Source of the DNA: Sphingomonas sp.
Lineage (GTDB): Bacteria; Pseudomonadota; Alphaproteobacteria; Sphingomonadales; Sphingomonadaceae
Reading direction: 5' to 3'
Assembly: GCF_024508665.1 (NCBI RefSeq)
Contig: NZ_JANINP010000007.1
Location: 930,001 to 994,000, forward strand
Length of the DNA stretch: 64,000 bases
This document shows positions 8,386 through 17,130 of this stretch, piece by piece; the stretch's first letter is position 1, and the number at the start of each line of letters is the position of its first letter. The notes beneath the pieces were generated by a model. The model did not search any database. It saw nothing but the letters and a program-made list of their open reading frames with translations, and was not told the origin of the DNA. The position numbers and the translations under genes were made by a program.

Positions 8386-9837
8386 TTGCGTAAGCTGACC
8401 GGACTCTTTCTTGGCGCGGGTGCATCATACGAAGCCGGGATGCCGTTAGTCTGGGAGCTCACCGCCGAACTCAAGGGCACGTTGCTGCCTGATAGGGTTC
8501 GCGAAGAGAATGGGCGCGCCCGTGCGAGGGGCTTAGGCTTTCATGAGGCGGTCGTCGAGGACTTCTTAAACGTCCTGCAGAATGATACGATGCATTACGA
8601 GGCTGTCCTCGGTTATCTTGAAGCTCAGTTCATTCGGAAGCGCGAATTTACTCAGGATTACCGCGCTGCTTATTCGTGGATCGTCTCTTGCGTTTACGGC
8701 ATGCTCTACAACAGATTGATCAATCAGAAATCTTACCTTGAACGTTTTCTGCCTTTCTACGACGGCACTGCGAGACTAGCAGCGGCGAATACTCCACTTT
8801 GGATCTTCTCGCTTAACCACGACGTAATCGTCGAGGCGATCGCAGCTCGGTTGAAGCTTCCGCTCTATTACGGCTTCGATCCGTCCAACGTCATCATTCT
8901 TCCTCGCCGTGACCCCCATGGCTGCAAGATCGGCGAACTTCGCGCCGAGGTGCTGACCCACGACGAATTGCAGAATAGTGCCATGCATTTCCCGAATCCT
9001 GGCAGGCCAGGAATCTACCTGTTGAAGTTACACGGCGCCCTCGATCAGTTTGTCTTCAACGACGGGAGTGATTTACTGCGCCTCCTCCCGGATACGCAGG
9101 ATGTCGACGGTCTCACGGGAGCATTGCAGGCGGCGAACGAGGAACTGATCTACCCTCTTCCCGGAGCTCCTGATGGGATTGCCAATGCGATGAACGAGAT
9201 AGCCTACGCCGATCAGGACGGGGTCATGCAGTTCCTACGCCGAAGCTTGCTTGCTGGGGCCCACAAGTTCGACACCCGGCACCGGCAGGTGCTGCCAACC
9301 GGCATGCTCAAGCACTTTGAAGGAAATATCAACTTCGTCTCCCGTTTGGTCGTGATCGGCTACAGCTTCGGAGACAATCATATCAACAAGGTCCTCTGTA
9401 ACTGGCTCGAATTCTCTGAAGATCGTTCCATGCACATTGTTGACGTGGCCGAGGGAGGTGTGCCGCCGTTCCTTCTTCATCTAAGCCCACAGGTGACGAG
9501 GGAGCGCGCGACGGCAACCGAATTCCTGGATCGGGAGGCTGGAATTGAACGATCGCCCAATGAACTTCTTGAGCGGCGGCTCGCAGCCGTCACACGCAAA
9601 CTCGGCAAGAAGGCTCGCGATCTGACGGAATCGTTCCTCCGAGAAGACCGAGACCGCGCGGTCGCTACGTTGGTCACGAAGCTTAAAGGTCTACCGATCC
9701 TGGACGGCCAGCCAGACTTCTCGAGCCTTGGCGAGCCTGAAATGGTCGCGCAGGAGTGGGCTTCGGCAGCAGACCTCGACAATGACGTCGCCCTCCGACG
9801 AATGGTCGACTATCTTGAAAAGGCGGTCCCCGCATAA
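8386..9837 (+). CDS. SIR2-like NAD-binding protein, candidate NADase effector
   Basis: 483 residues. Visible SIR2 features are the dinucleotide loop 'FLGAGASYEAGMP' (8-20), 'FSLNHD' with N144, 'LLKLHG' with the expected catalytic His216, and the C-terminal Rossmann strand 'VVIGYSFGDNHIN' (323-334). A helical tail of about 110 residues follows and is not recognised. Bacterial stand-alone SIR2-like proteins of this shape often hydrolyse NAD during phage defence (ThsA and DSR families); the match here is at domain level only. An in-frame TGA at 8347 leaves TTG 8386 (or CTG 8383) as start, with no strong ribosome site. Base composition is lower than in core genes. Confidence 0.75.
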   Translation: MRKLTGLFLGAGASYEAGMPLVWELTAELKGTLLPDRVREENGRARARGLGFHEAVVEDFLNVLQNDTMHYEAVLGYLEAQFIRKREFTQDYRAAYSWIVSCVYGMLYNRLINQKSYLERFLPFYDGTARLAAANTPLWIFSLNHDVIVEAIAARLKLPLYYGFDPSNVIILPRRDPHGCKIGELRAEVLTHDELQNSAMHFPNPGRPGIYLLKLHGALDQFVFNDGSDLLRLLPDTQDVDGLTGALQAANEELIYPLPGAPDGIANAMNEIAYADQDGVMQFLRRSLLAGAHKFDTRHRQVLPTGMLKHFEGNINFVSRLVVIGYSFGDNHINKVLCNWLEFSEDRSMHIVDVAEGGVPPFLLHLSPQVTRERATATEFLDREAGIERSPNELLERRLAAVTRKLGKKARDLTESFLREDRDRAVATLVTKLKGLPILDGQPDFSSLGEPEMVAQEWASAADLDNDVALRRMVDYLEKAVPA

Positions 9838-10118
9838 GCGCGGGATCCAGCCCCGCGGATATCGAAATCACCGCGAGGATACTCAGGGTCTGATTTGGTG
9901 TCCCGGCCCTTCCGTAAATTTCGCTCCGCTCACCAAGCCGCTCGAAACTCGTGTGTCACCTGACGTCCCATGTCCCGGCTTGTCCGGCCAACGCCCATTC
10001 TTAGCCATTCCACCTGACTCGCAGTGACTCAAAAAAGCACCATTCGTTCACGCAGCGGCGAAATGGCCGCCATTGGTTGAGAAAGCGCTATTCAACTCGG
10101 TGAATTAGGGCTTTGTCT
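9838..10118. repeat. Island gap with degenerate CCATTC...AATGGCCG repeat
   Basis: Between converging genes. CCATTCGTTCACGCAGCGG with a following AATGGCCGCCATT palindrome lies at about 10040-10073. It resembles the copy at 7283. No gene is seen. Confidence 0.4.
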
Positions 10119-11813
10119 TTATGGTAAATCGCGCGCCGCTAGTACGTTGTCCGTCGCCACGCCGGGCACTATGAATCGGTTGCGCGCTTGGACCGGGGCA
10201 GAAAATTCGCCGCCGTTTGAGTCAAGCATCGGAATCTCGCACACACCTCCGCTGACGCCGATTAGGCCGATCCTCGACCCGCAGATACCGCACTGGCACA
10301 CGAGGGTTCCGGCGGCGGTAGCATAATCGACTTGCGTACCGCAGTTGCACTGGATCCTGACTGTCATGCAGCGTTCAAGTGACTTAGACGGCACGAAAGC
10401 GCGAAGCGTTGCGTCGGTGCCCGGTAGCGGCGCCGCCGTGATTTGGGTGCCGACCTCGAGCGTGTCCACGTCACACCGGGCGAGATCGGTGATGAGTTTA
10501 AATCGAACGTCAGGCCCATCGCGTGTCGGCTTGTGTCTTCTGACAATTCGCTTGAGCTTGTCCTTGAGCGCGGGGTCGAGCTCGGCGATTTTCGGGGCGT
10601 CGTTCCCGAGCACGTCACCTGCGCCTAGGTCCGAGATGACGTAATCGACCTCATCGGGCAGTTCGAGCAACACGAAACGCGCGCCACATGAGCCGCAGAA
10701 TCGGTTCCACTCGAAATGTGGTGAGATGAGGTCACAATGTCCGCCGCAACTGCACTCGATACGGGCGGTTTGTTCACCAGTGATGACGCTCGCGCGGATC
10801 GGTTCGACGAGCTGGCGGCCAAGAATGTCGCGCGTCTTGCCGATCGCGACCCGGTGACGATCGAGCAGTTCGGTCCAGTCGTCGGTCACGGTACTAAGCA
10901 TGGTGCGCATGGCGTGCCCGAGCACCGGCAGGAGCAGGTCCGCATAGGCGCCCGCGCAGGTTTCCAAGACTCGCTGTTTGACCTCGGCGAAATTCTCGGC
11001 GCGCGGAACGAATGCGTCGCCGTCATAGCCGAGGATGACGGCGCCGCCGCTGTCGTCTAGCGCGAGCGTCGAGATATAGCCGGCGTGGATCATGTCCGAG
11101 CAGAAGCAGAAAATCAGTCGGATATTCTGCCGCTGCGGGCTGGGTAAAGCCGCGAGATCGGCTGCGACCTCGAGACGCTGCGGGAATTGTTTGTGCGCGT
11201 CTTTCGTGAACGCCGAGTTTGTACGGTCGCGTGATGGGAGCGCCATGAATGCGTCAAGTGCCGCCTGTATCTCCGGTGAGACGATATTGGCGTGTAATGC
11301 CGCCGGCGCAACGCCCGCGAAGCTCATCAGTGACTGCAGGAATTTGTAGTTGAGCTGGCGACCGTCGAATGTGGCAAGCTGGTAGGCAGTCTGGACGAGC
11401 GCATCAAGAAAGCTCCGCGCCGCCACCCCGAGTTTGAGGAAATCGCTGCTCAACGGGGCCGTCTCACCCGCTCGCTCGACGCCGACCGGACCGACCGGGC
11501 GGCTTTCGGCCAGTAGGAAATCCGCCGAGCGATGCACGTTATCGACTAAGGTGGGCGCGATAACCTTGTAGGGATGATTTGTCGTGCCGGGGGCGACGAA
11601 ATCAGGCGCTACACGGACATCGTCGGCCAGCGCCGTGCGCCACTCGCCGACCAAACCGCCGATCTCGGCGACGGCGGCGCTGAGCGTGTCGTGGATGTTC
11701 TGTGTCTGGATCCTGAGCGTAGGATAATGGGCGTACGCTGCATCGGTACGTCTCGCTTCGATCCGGTCGGCAATCGCCTTGAGAACAGTATAGGTATCAG
11801 GTGAATTGCTCAT
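10119..11813 (-). CDS. Large protein with two C4 zinc ribbons, function unknown
   Basis: 564 residues, not recognised as a named family. The first 340 are mostly helical, with 'FCFCSDMIHAG' near 235-245, a Ser-x3-His-x-Gly arrangement seen in some HEPN/Abi-like helical domains, though without a clear Rx4-6H motif. Two zinc ribbons follow: C354/C356 with C373/C376 ('ECSCGG', 'FCGSCG'), and C489/C491 with C506/C508/C511 ('QCNCG', 'CQCGICG'). A long helical body ending in paired ribbons suggests nucleic-acid or protein binding. It is the rightmost gene of the accessory island and converges on the SIR2-like gene. Confidence 0.6.
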   Translation of the reverse strand: MSNSPDTYTVLKAIADRIEARRTDAAYAHYPTLRIQTQNIHDTLSAAVAEIGGLVGEWRTALADDVRVAPDFVAPGTTNHPYKVIAPTLVDNVHRSADFLLAESRPVGPVGVERAGETAPLSSDFLKLGVAARSFLDALVQTAYQLATFDGRQLNYKFLQSLMSFAGVAPAALHANIVSPEIQAALDAFMALPSRDRTNSAFTKDAHKQFPQRLEVAADLAALPSPQRQNIRLIFCFCSDMIHAGYISTLALDDSGGAVILGYDGDAFVPRAENFAEVKQRVLETCAGAYADLLLPVLGHAMRTMLSTVTDDWTELLDRHRVAIGKTRDILGRQLVEPIRASVITGEQTARIECSCGGHCDLISPHFEWNRFCGSCGARFVLLELPDEVDYVISDLGAGDVLGNDAPKIAELDPALKDKLKRIVRRHKPTRDGPDVRFKLITDLARCDVDTLEVGTQITAAPLPGTDATLRAFVPSKSLERCMTVRIQCNCGTQVDYATAAGTLVCQCGICGSRIGLIGVSGGVCEIPMLDSNGGEFSAPVQARNRFIVPGVATDNVLAARDLP

Positions 11814-12171
11814 AACGGTACCGGAATCTGCACTCTGTCGAGCGGCCGCTCAAGCCTGCTGCCATTATCGCGAACGCGAGATGTTTGGACGAACAATCTC
11901 GCAACGTCTGCTGTTGTGGACTACCGAGCCAAAAGCCGCCAGTCCCTAACCGGCCCCACTTCCCGCCATTCATTTTGGCGGCGATCGAACGACGGCACCG
12001 GGGTCGATAACCGACCGGCCGCTTCATACGCCTACTCCGAGTTGCTTGCGGCCTTCGAGCCGCTAACGTGGCCGTTTCCTTTCCCGAACCAGCTCGCGTT
12101 AACGCCATGTTTGCAGATCGTATTATTGTGCCTATGAGTGCAATATCAGGTTTGAACGCGAGGTGATCGAT
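11814..12171. other. Right junction of accessory island
   Basis: 358 bases without a supported gene. Composition shifts from island-like to core-like here. CCCGCCATTCATTTTGGCGG at about 11961-11980 is another relative of the island repeats. No attachment-site duplication, tRNA or integrase was found. Confidence 0.4.
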
Positions 12172-13188
12172 ATGCGGTGGCGGCTCGTGGCATTGGCTTT
12201 GGCGGCTACCCCCGGCTTCGCGACGGCGGGTACGGGCAGGCAGCCGGCAATCTCGGCCAAGTCGGTGCGCGACGATACCTTTCCCGCGGTCGAGGCACGC
12301 TATCCCGGCGGGATCGTCGCGCGCGGGCATGTCGAATATGCCAATTATGTCGGCTATCGGCCGCTGCAGCTCGACCTCTATCTCCATGCCGATCGCGCGA
12401 CGGCGAAGCCGCGGCCGCTGGTGATCTGGGTGCATGGCGGGGGCTGGAGCCGGGGCGATGCGCGGCAGTCGGGGGCGTTTGCCGACTGGCCGGGCGTGCT
12501 CGCGATGCTGGCGGCGCGCGGCTATGTCGTCGCTTCGGTCGATTACCGGTTGAGCGGGGAGGCGACGTTTCCGGCGCCGGTGCAGGATGTGAAAGCGGCG
12601 GTGCGCTTCCTGCGCAGCCAGGCGGGCGCCTACGGCATCGATCCGGCGCGGGTCTATCTGTGGGGAGGATCGGCGGGCGGGCATCTGGCGGGGCTGGCGA
12701 CGGTGACGTGCGGGGTGGCCGCGTTCGATCCGCCGGCATCGACCGGGCGGTTGCCTGGATCGCAGGCCAGGACCGCGAAGCCGTTACCGCAGTCGGATTG
12801 CGTGCAGGGCGCGGCGCTGTGGTACGGCGCTTTCGATTTCGCGCTGGGCGGCGGGACGGCTCTCAATGCGAAGACGCTGACCGGCTTGCTGGGATGCGAT
12901 CCGGCGGTGTGCCGCGATACGGCCGTGGCCGCGAGCCCGATCAGCTACGTCAAGCGCGAGACGCCGCCGCTGCTGCTGATCCACGGCACCGCCGATGAGG
13001 AAGTCGGCTTCGGCCAGAGCGAGGCGATGGCGGCGAAGATGAAGGCGGCTGGCGCCCCGGTCGAGTTCGTGCCGGTGGCCGGCGCCAATCACGGCTTTAT
13101 CGACGCGACGCCCGAGGCGACGCAGCGCGACAGCCTGATGGCGCTGGATCGGACGTTCGCGTTCTTTGACCGGCTGTCGAGGCGCTGA
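12172..13188 (+). CDS. Secreted alpha/beta hydrolase (esterase/lipase, BD-FAE type)
   Basis: 338 residues from ATG 12172, chosen over GTG 12163 because GAGG sits 8 bp before it. A signal peptide (MRWRLVALALAATPGFATAG) precedes an alpha/beta hydrolase fold. The oxyanion motif is 'HGGGWSRGD', the nucleophile elbow 'WGGSAGGHLAG' (GxSxG), and the acid and histidine of the triad lie in 'IHGTADEEVGF' and 'GANHGF'. It resembles the BD-FAE/carboxylesterase group that cleaves small esters. It probably acts in the periplasm. Its stop abuts, tail to tail, the stop of the aconitase paralogue (13189). Its place beside a carboxylate-utilising cluster suggests it frees acid substrates, which is inference. 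Confidence 0.82.
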   Translation: MRWRLVALALAATPGFATAGTGRQPAISAKSVRDDTFPAVEARYPGGIVARGHVEYANYVGYRPLQLDLYLHADRATAKPRPLVIWVHGGGWSRGDARQSGAFADWPGVLAMLAARGYVVASVDYRLSGEATFPAPVQDVKAAVRFLRSQAGAYGIDPARVYLWGGSAGGHLAGLATVTCGVAAFDPPASTGRLPGSQARTAKPLPQSDCVQGAALWYGAFDFALGGGTALNAKTLTGLLGCDPAVCRDTAVAASPISYVKRETPPLLLIHGTADEEVGFGQSEAMAAKMKAAGAPVEFVPVAGANHGFIDATPEATQRDSLMALDRTFAFFDRLSRR

Positions 13189-15759
13189 TCAGCGCCGGTG
13201 CGCTGCCCGCAAGATCAGCGGGATGATGCCGCCGGCGCGGAGGACCGACAGTTCGAGCGCGGTTTCGATCTGGGCCGCGGCCTCGAACCGCTCGACGCCG
13301 CCGTCGCGGCGATGGATCGCGACGGGCACGGTCGCGCGCGGGGTGAGCGTCTCGGCCGGCGCGTCGATCTCGATCCGGTCTTCGGGGGCCAGCGCGAGCT
13401 TGGATGGATGGCGGTCGGGCGGGAGACGCAGCGGGAGGATGCCCATGTTGACCAGGTTCGAGCGGTGGATCCGCTCGAAGCTCGCCGCCAGCACCGCGCG
13501 CGCGCCGAGCAGGCTCGCGCCCTTCGCCGCCCAGTCGCGCGACGATCCCATGCCGTAGCGCTCGCCAGCGACGATCACGATGGGCTGGCCGGTCTCTGCA
13601 TAATGCGCGGCCGCGCGCCACAAGGGCAGGGGCGCGCCGCCGGTCGCCGTCACCGTGCTGCCGGGCGGGATCGCCTCGCCGAGCAGGTTGCGGACGGTGC
13701 GGTTGGTGAACAGGCCGCGCAGCATCACTTCCCAATTGCCGCGGCGCGACGAGAAGACGTTGAGATCGGCCGGGTCGGCGCCGTGCTCGATCAGCCAGCG
13801 CGCGGCGTCGCTGTCGCTGGGGATCGCGCCGGCGGGGGAGATGTGATCGGTGGTGATGTCGTCGCCGAGCACGATCAGCGGCGCCGCGGCATAACGGCCG
13901 AGCCGGTCGTCGCGCTCCATCCTGGCAAAGGGCGGCGGGCGCAGATAGGTCGAGCCGGGATGCCAGGGGAAGAGCGCGGTGTCGGGCGCGGGGAGCGCGG
14001 CCCAGGCCGGGCTTGCCTCGGCCGCATCGAACGCCGCGGCATAATCTTCCGGCCGTATCGCGAGCGCCGCGGCGGCGTCGATCTCGGCGCCGGTCGGCCA
14101 TAGGCGGTCGAGCGTGACCGGGGCGCCGCCGGGGTCGTGGCCGATCACGTCGCGGGCGATGTCGATCGCGGCGTCGCCGGCCAAAGCGTAAGCGACGGTC
14201 AGCGCGGGCGAGGCGAGGAAGGCATGCTCGATCTGCGGATGGACGCGCCCGGGGAAATTGCGGTTGCCCGACAGGATGCCGACCGGGCGCGCGCCTCCGG
14301 CCTCGATCGCGCGCAGCATCGGTTCGGCGAGCGTGCCCGAATTGCCGATGCAGACGGTGCAGCCATAGCCCACGATCGCGAAGCCGACCGCCTCCAGATC
14401 CTCGAGCAAATTGGCGCGGGCGAGCATCCGCTCGGCGTTCGGCGATCCCGGCGCCAGGCTGGTCTTGACCCAATCGGGCGGCGTCAGGCCCAGCGCGCGG
14501 GCCTTGCGCGCGACCAGGCCGGCGGCGAGCAATTGGCGCGGGTCTGACGTGTTGGTGCAGCTGGTGATCGCCGCGATCGCGACGGGCCGCTCGGGCATGC
14601 CATCGCCGCGGCCTCCGCCGAGCAAGGCAGGCACGTCGGCGGTCGCGACGAGATCCTGCGGACGGCGCGGACCGGCCAGCGCAATGCCGATCGCGGACAA
14701 GTCGATCTCGACCGTCCCGGCATAGGCCGGGGAGGCCGCGGGATCGAACCATAGGCCGGTCGCGCGGGCATAGTTCTCGACCAGCGCGATCCGCGCCTCG
14801 CTGCGTCCGGTCTGGCGGAGATAATCGAGGGTCGCGCCGTCGATCGGGAAATAGCCGGTCGACGATCCATATTCGGGCGCCATGTTGGCGACCACCGAGC
14901 GCTCTCCGGCCGACAGCGCCGCCACGCCGGGACCGAAATATTCGACGAAGCGGCCGGCCAGCTCGATCTCGCGCAACCCGCGGGTGACGACCAGCGCGAG
15001 GTCGGTCGCGGTGACGCCCTCGCGCAGCCGCCCGGTGAGCCGTACGCCGACCACTTCGGGGACGCGCATCATCACCGGCATGCCGAACATCACGCTTTCG
15101 GCTTCCAGCCCGCCGACGCCCCAGCCGAGCACGCCGATGCCGTTGACCATCGGGGTGTGGCTGTCGGTGCCGATCAGCGTGTCGGGCATCGCCCAGCGCG
15201 TGCCGTCGCGTTCCTCGCTGGTGACGATCGTCGCCAGTTGCTCGAGGTTGATCGTGTGCATGATGCCGGTGCCGGGCGGGTGCACGGTGAAATTGTCGAG
15301 CGTCGCCGAGGCCCATTTCATGAAGCTGTAGCGCTCGGCATTGCGATCGAGCTCGCGCGCCATGTTGCGCGCCGCGGCGTCGCGGCTGCCGTAGACGTCG
15401 ACCGCCAGGCTGTGGTCGGTCGAGACGTTGACCGGGAGGACGGGGTTGAGCGCATCGGGGTCGCCGCCGGCATCGGCCAGCGCCTGGCGCGCGGCGGCGA
15501 TGTCGACCAAAGCGGGGCCGCAGGTCGTGTCGTGCATCATCACCCGGCCCGGCCAGAAGGCGATTTCGGCATCGCTCGTGGCTCGCGCGATCCACTGCTC
15601 GACCAAGGCGAGCGTCGCCGGATCGTCGCCGCTTCGGCGCAGCAAATTCTCGATCAGGATGCGGTGGACGACGGGCAGCTTGGCCAGGCCGAGCGCGGCG
15701 AGGTCGACGATCGTGTAGCTGGCGCCGTTGCTCGCCAGCGTGCGGGTCGGGACGGTCAT
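13189..15759 (-). CDS. Aconitase-family hydratase (AcnA/IRP type paralogue)
   Basis: 856 residues. It shows the Fe-S cysteine motifs 'TSCTNTSDP' and 'GCTVCIGNSG', the substrate loop 'GSSRDWAAKG', and 'GTDSHTPMVNGIGVLGWGVGG'. The family isomerises citrate-like tricarboxylic acids through a [4Fe-4S] cluster. It is a little shorter than the usual 890-residue AcnA, and the segment that normally reads QDFTGVP is replaced by H-D-T-T-C-G-P. This suggests a specialised substrate (citrate relative, methylcitrate-like or other). ATG 15759 overlaps the stop of the MFS gene (15756) by ATGA, so the two form one operon. A larger in-frame extension through the MFS gene is an artefact, not a fusion. Confidence 0.85.
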   Translation of the reverse strand: MTVPTRTLASNGASYTIVDLAALGLAKLPVVHRILIENLLRRSGDDPATLALVEQWIARATSDAEIAFWPGRVMMHDTTCGPALVDIAAARQALADAGGDPDALNPVLPVNVSTDHSLAVDVYGSRDAAARNMARELDRNAERYSFMKWASATLDNFTVHPPGTGIMHTINLEQLATIVTSEERDGTRWAMPDTLIGTDSHTPMVNGIGVLGWGVGGLEAESVMFGMPVMMRVPEVVGVRLTGRLREGVTATDLALVVTRGLREIELAGRFVEYFGPGVAALSAGERSVVANMAPEYGSSTGYFPIDGATLDYLRQTGRSEARIALVENYARATGLWFDPAASPAYAGTVEIDLSAIGIALAGPRRPQDLVATADVPALLGGGRGDGMPERPVAIAAITSCTNTSDPRQLLAAGLVARKARALGLTPPDWVKTSLAPGSPNAERMLARANLLEDLEAVGFAIVGYGCTVCIGNSGTLAEPMLRAIEAGGARPVGILSGNRNFPGRVHPQIEHAFLASPALTVAYALAGDAAIDIARDVIGHDPGGAPVTLDRLWPTGAEIDAAAALAIRPEDYAAAFDAAEASPAWAALPAPDTALFPWHPGSTYLRPPPFARMERDDRLGRYAAAPLIVLGDDITTDHISPAGAIPSDSDAARWLIEHGADPADLNVFSSRRGNWEVMLRGLFTNRTVRNLLGEAIPPGSTVTATGGAPLPLWRAAAHYAETGQPIVIVAGERYGMGSSRDWAAKGASLLGARAVLAASFERIHRSNLVNMGILPLRLPPDRHPSKLALAPEDRIEIDAPAETLTPRATVPVAIHRRDGGVERFEAAAQIETALELSVLRAGGIIPLILRAAHRR

Positions 15760-17081
15760 GCGGACTCCTTGCGCGAGGTCAGCGGCGCGGCGAGCACCAT
15801 CACGAACGCGACCAGGGTGAGCCCGGCCAGGAATATCAGCCCGGTCGCCGGCTTGCCGGTCGCCTTGGCGACCACGCCGACGACATAGGGGCCGACGAAC
15901 CCGCCGAGATTGCCGATCGAGTTGATCGCGGCGATCGACACCGCGGCGGTGGCACGCGAGAGGAACAGGCCGGGTAAAGTCCAGAACGGCGCCTTGAAGG
16001 CGTAGAAGCCGGTCAGTGCCGCCGCGAGCAGGATGGTCGCCGGCACCGGACCGGCAACCCAGGCGACGCCGCCCAGGGTTAGGCCGGCGAGGAGCAATGG
16101 CCAGGCGGTGTGAAAGCGCCGCTCGCCGGTGCGGTCCGACCGCCGCGACCACAAAACCATGCCGATCGTCGCGACGATATAGGGCAGGGTGGCGATCAGC
16201 CCGGTCTCGACATTGCTGAGCGATTTGCCCGAATGCTTGACGATCTGGGGCAGCCAATAGCCGACGCCCAGGCTGCCGGCCTGATAGACGAAATAGATCG
16301 CCGCCAGGTACAGAACGCGCGGCTCGGTGATCGCGCGCCAGGTGTTGAGATGGCGCACGCCGGTCGCGGCATGCTCGCGCGCGATCTCCGCTTCCAGCCA
16401 GTCGCGCTCGTTCGCCGTCAGCCAGCGGGCATTGGCGGGGCGATCGACCAGCAAGCGGTACGTGAACAGCCCGCCGATCACCGCGGGCAGTCCCTCGATC
16501 AGGAACATCCAGCGCCAGCCGGCCAGGCCAAGCCCCTGGACGTGATCGATGATCCAAGTGCTGAGCGGCGTGCCGATGATGTACGATACCGGGATCGCCG
16601 CGGTGAACATCGCCACCACCGTCGCCTGCTCGCGGGCACGGAACCAGGCGGTCAGATAGATGATGATCGCGGGGAAATAGCCGGCTTCGGCGACTCCGAG
16701 CAGGAAACGCAGGCCATAGAGTTGCGAGGTCGATTGCACGAAGGCGGTGGCCATCGACACCACGCCCATGCCGATCAGGATGCGGGCAATCCAGATGCGC
16801 GGGCCATAGCGGGCCATCAGCATGTTGCTCGGCACTTCGAACAGGAAATAGCCGATGAAGAAGATACCCGCGGCGAATCCGAACGCCTCGTCCGAAATCC
16901 GCAGCTCGGCATTCATCTGGAGCGCGGCATAGCCGATGTTCGCGCGGTCGATGTACGACACGATGTAGAGCACGAAACACAAGGGCACGATCCGCCAGAA
17001 CACCCGGCGCATGATCCTGCGGTCGTCGGCCTCGGTCACTGGCGGGGGTGGGGGGCTCTCCATAAATATGTTCTTTGACAT
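15756..17081 (-). CDS. MFS carrier, anion:cation symporter (ACS) family
   Basis: 441 residues, twelve helices. It has the ACS hallmarks 'YIDRANIGYA' in helix 1, 'LGVAEAGYFPA' and 'GWRWMFLIEGLPAV'. Members move organic anions such as galactonate, tartrate, phthalate or 4-hydroxyphenylacetate with protons. It is co-transcribed with the aconitase paralogue through an ATGA overlap, which suggests a tricarboxylic or related acid as cargo. The start at 17081 has a poor ribosome site; ATG 17063 (MESPPP) is an alternative. AAATACAA at 17086-17093 lies just upstream and recalls motifs before other operons in this window. Confidence 0.87.
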   Translation of the reverse strand: MSKNIFMESPPPPPVTEADDRRIMRRVFWRIVPLCFVLYIVSYIDRANIGYAALQMNAELRISDEAFGFAAGIFFIGYFLFEVPSNMLMARYGPRIWIARILIGMGVVSMATAFVQSTSQLYGLRFLLGVAEAGYFPAIIIYLTAWFRAREQATVVAMFTAAIPVSYIIGTPLSTWIIDHVQGLGLAGWRWMFLIEGLPAVIGGLFTYRLLVDRPANARWLTANERDWLEAEIAREHAATGVRHLNTWRAITEPRVLYLAAIYFVYQAGSLGVGYWLPQIVKHSGKSLSNVETGLIATLPYIVATIGMVLWSRRSDRTGERRFHTAWPLLLAGLTLGGVAWVAGPVPATILLAAALTGFYAFKAPFWTLPGLFLSRATAAVSIAAINSIGNLGGFVGPYVVGVVAKATGKPATGLIFLAGLTLVAFVMVLAAPLTSRKESA

Positions 17082-17130
17082 TCAGAAATACAAAGAGCAA
17101 GGCTTACCTGTCTCGAGACGGAGGTAGGCA

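Noticed and set aside
6049..12171. Prophage or integrative element
   Set aside because: No integrase, phage structural gene, tRNA or flanking direct repeat was found; lower GC alone supports only horizontal origin.
13189..17100. A 1303-codon continuous minus-strand frame that could be read as an MFS-aconitase fusion
   Set aside because: The upstream part is an out-of-frame shadow of the MFS gene. The aconitase has its own ATG (15759) in an ATGA overlap and the MFS protein is complete in its own frame.
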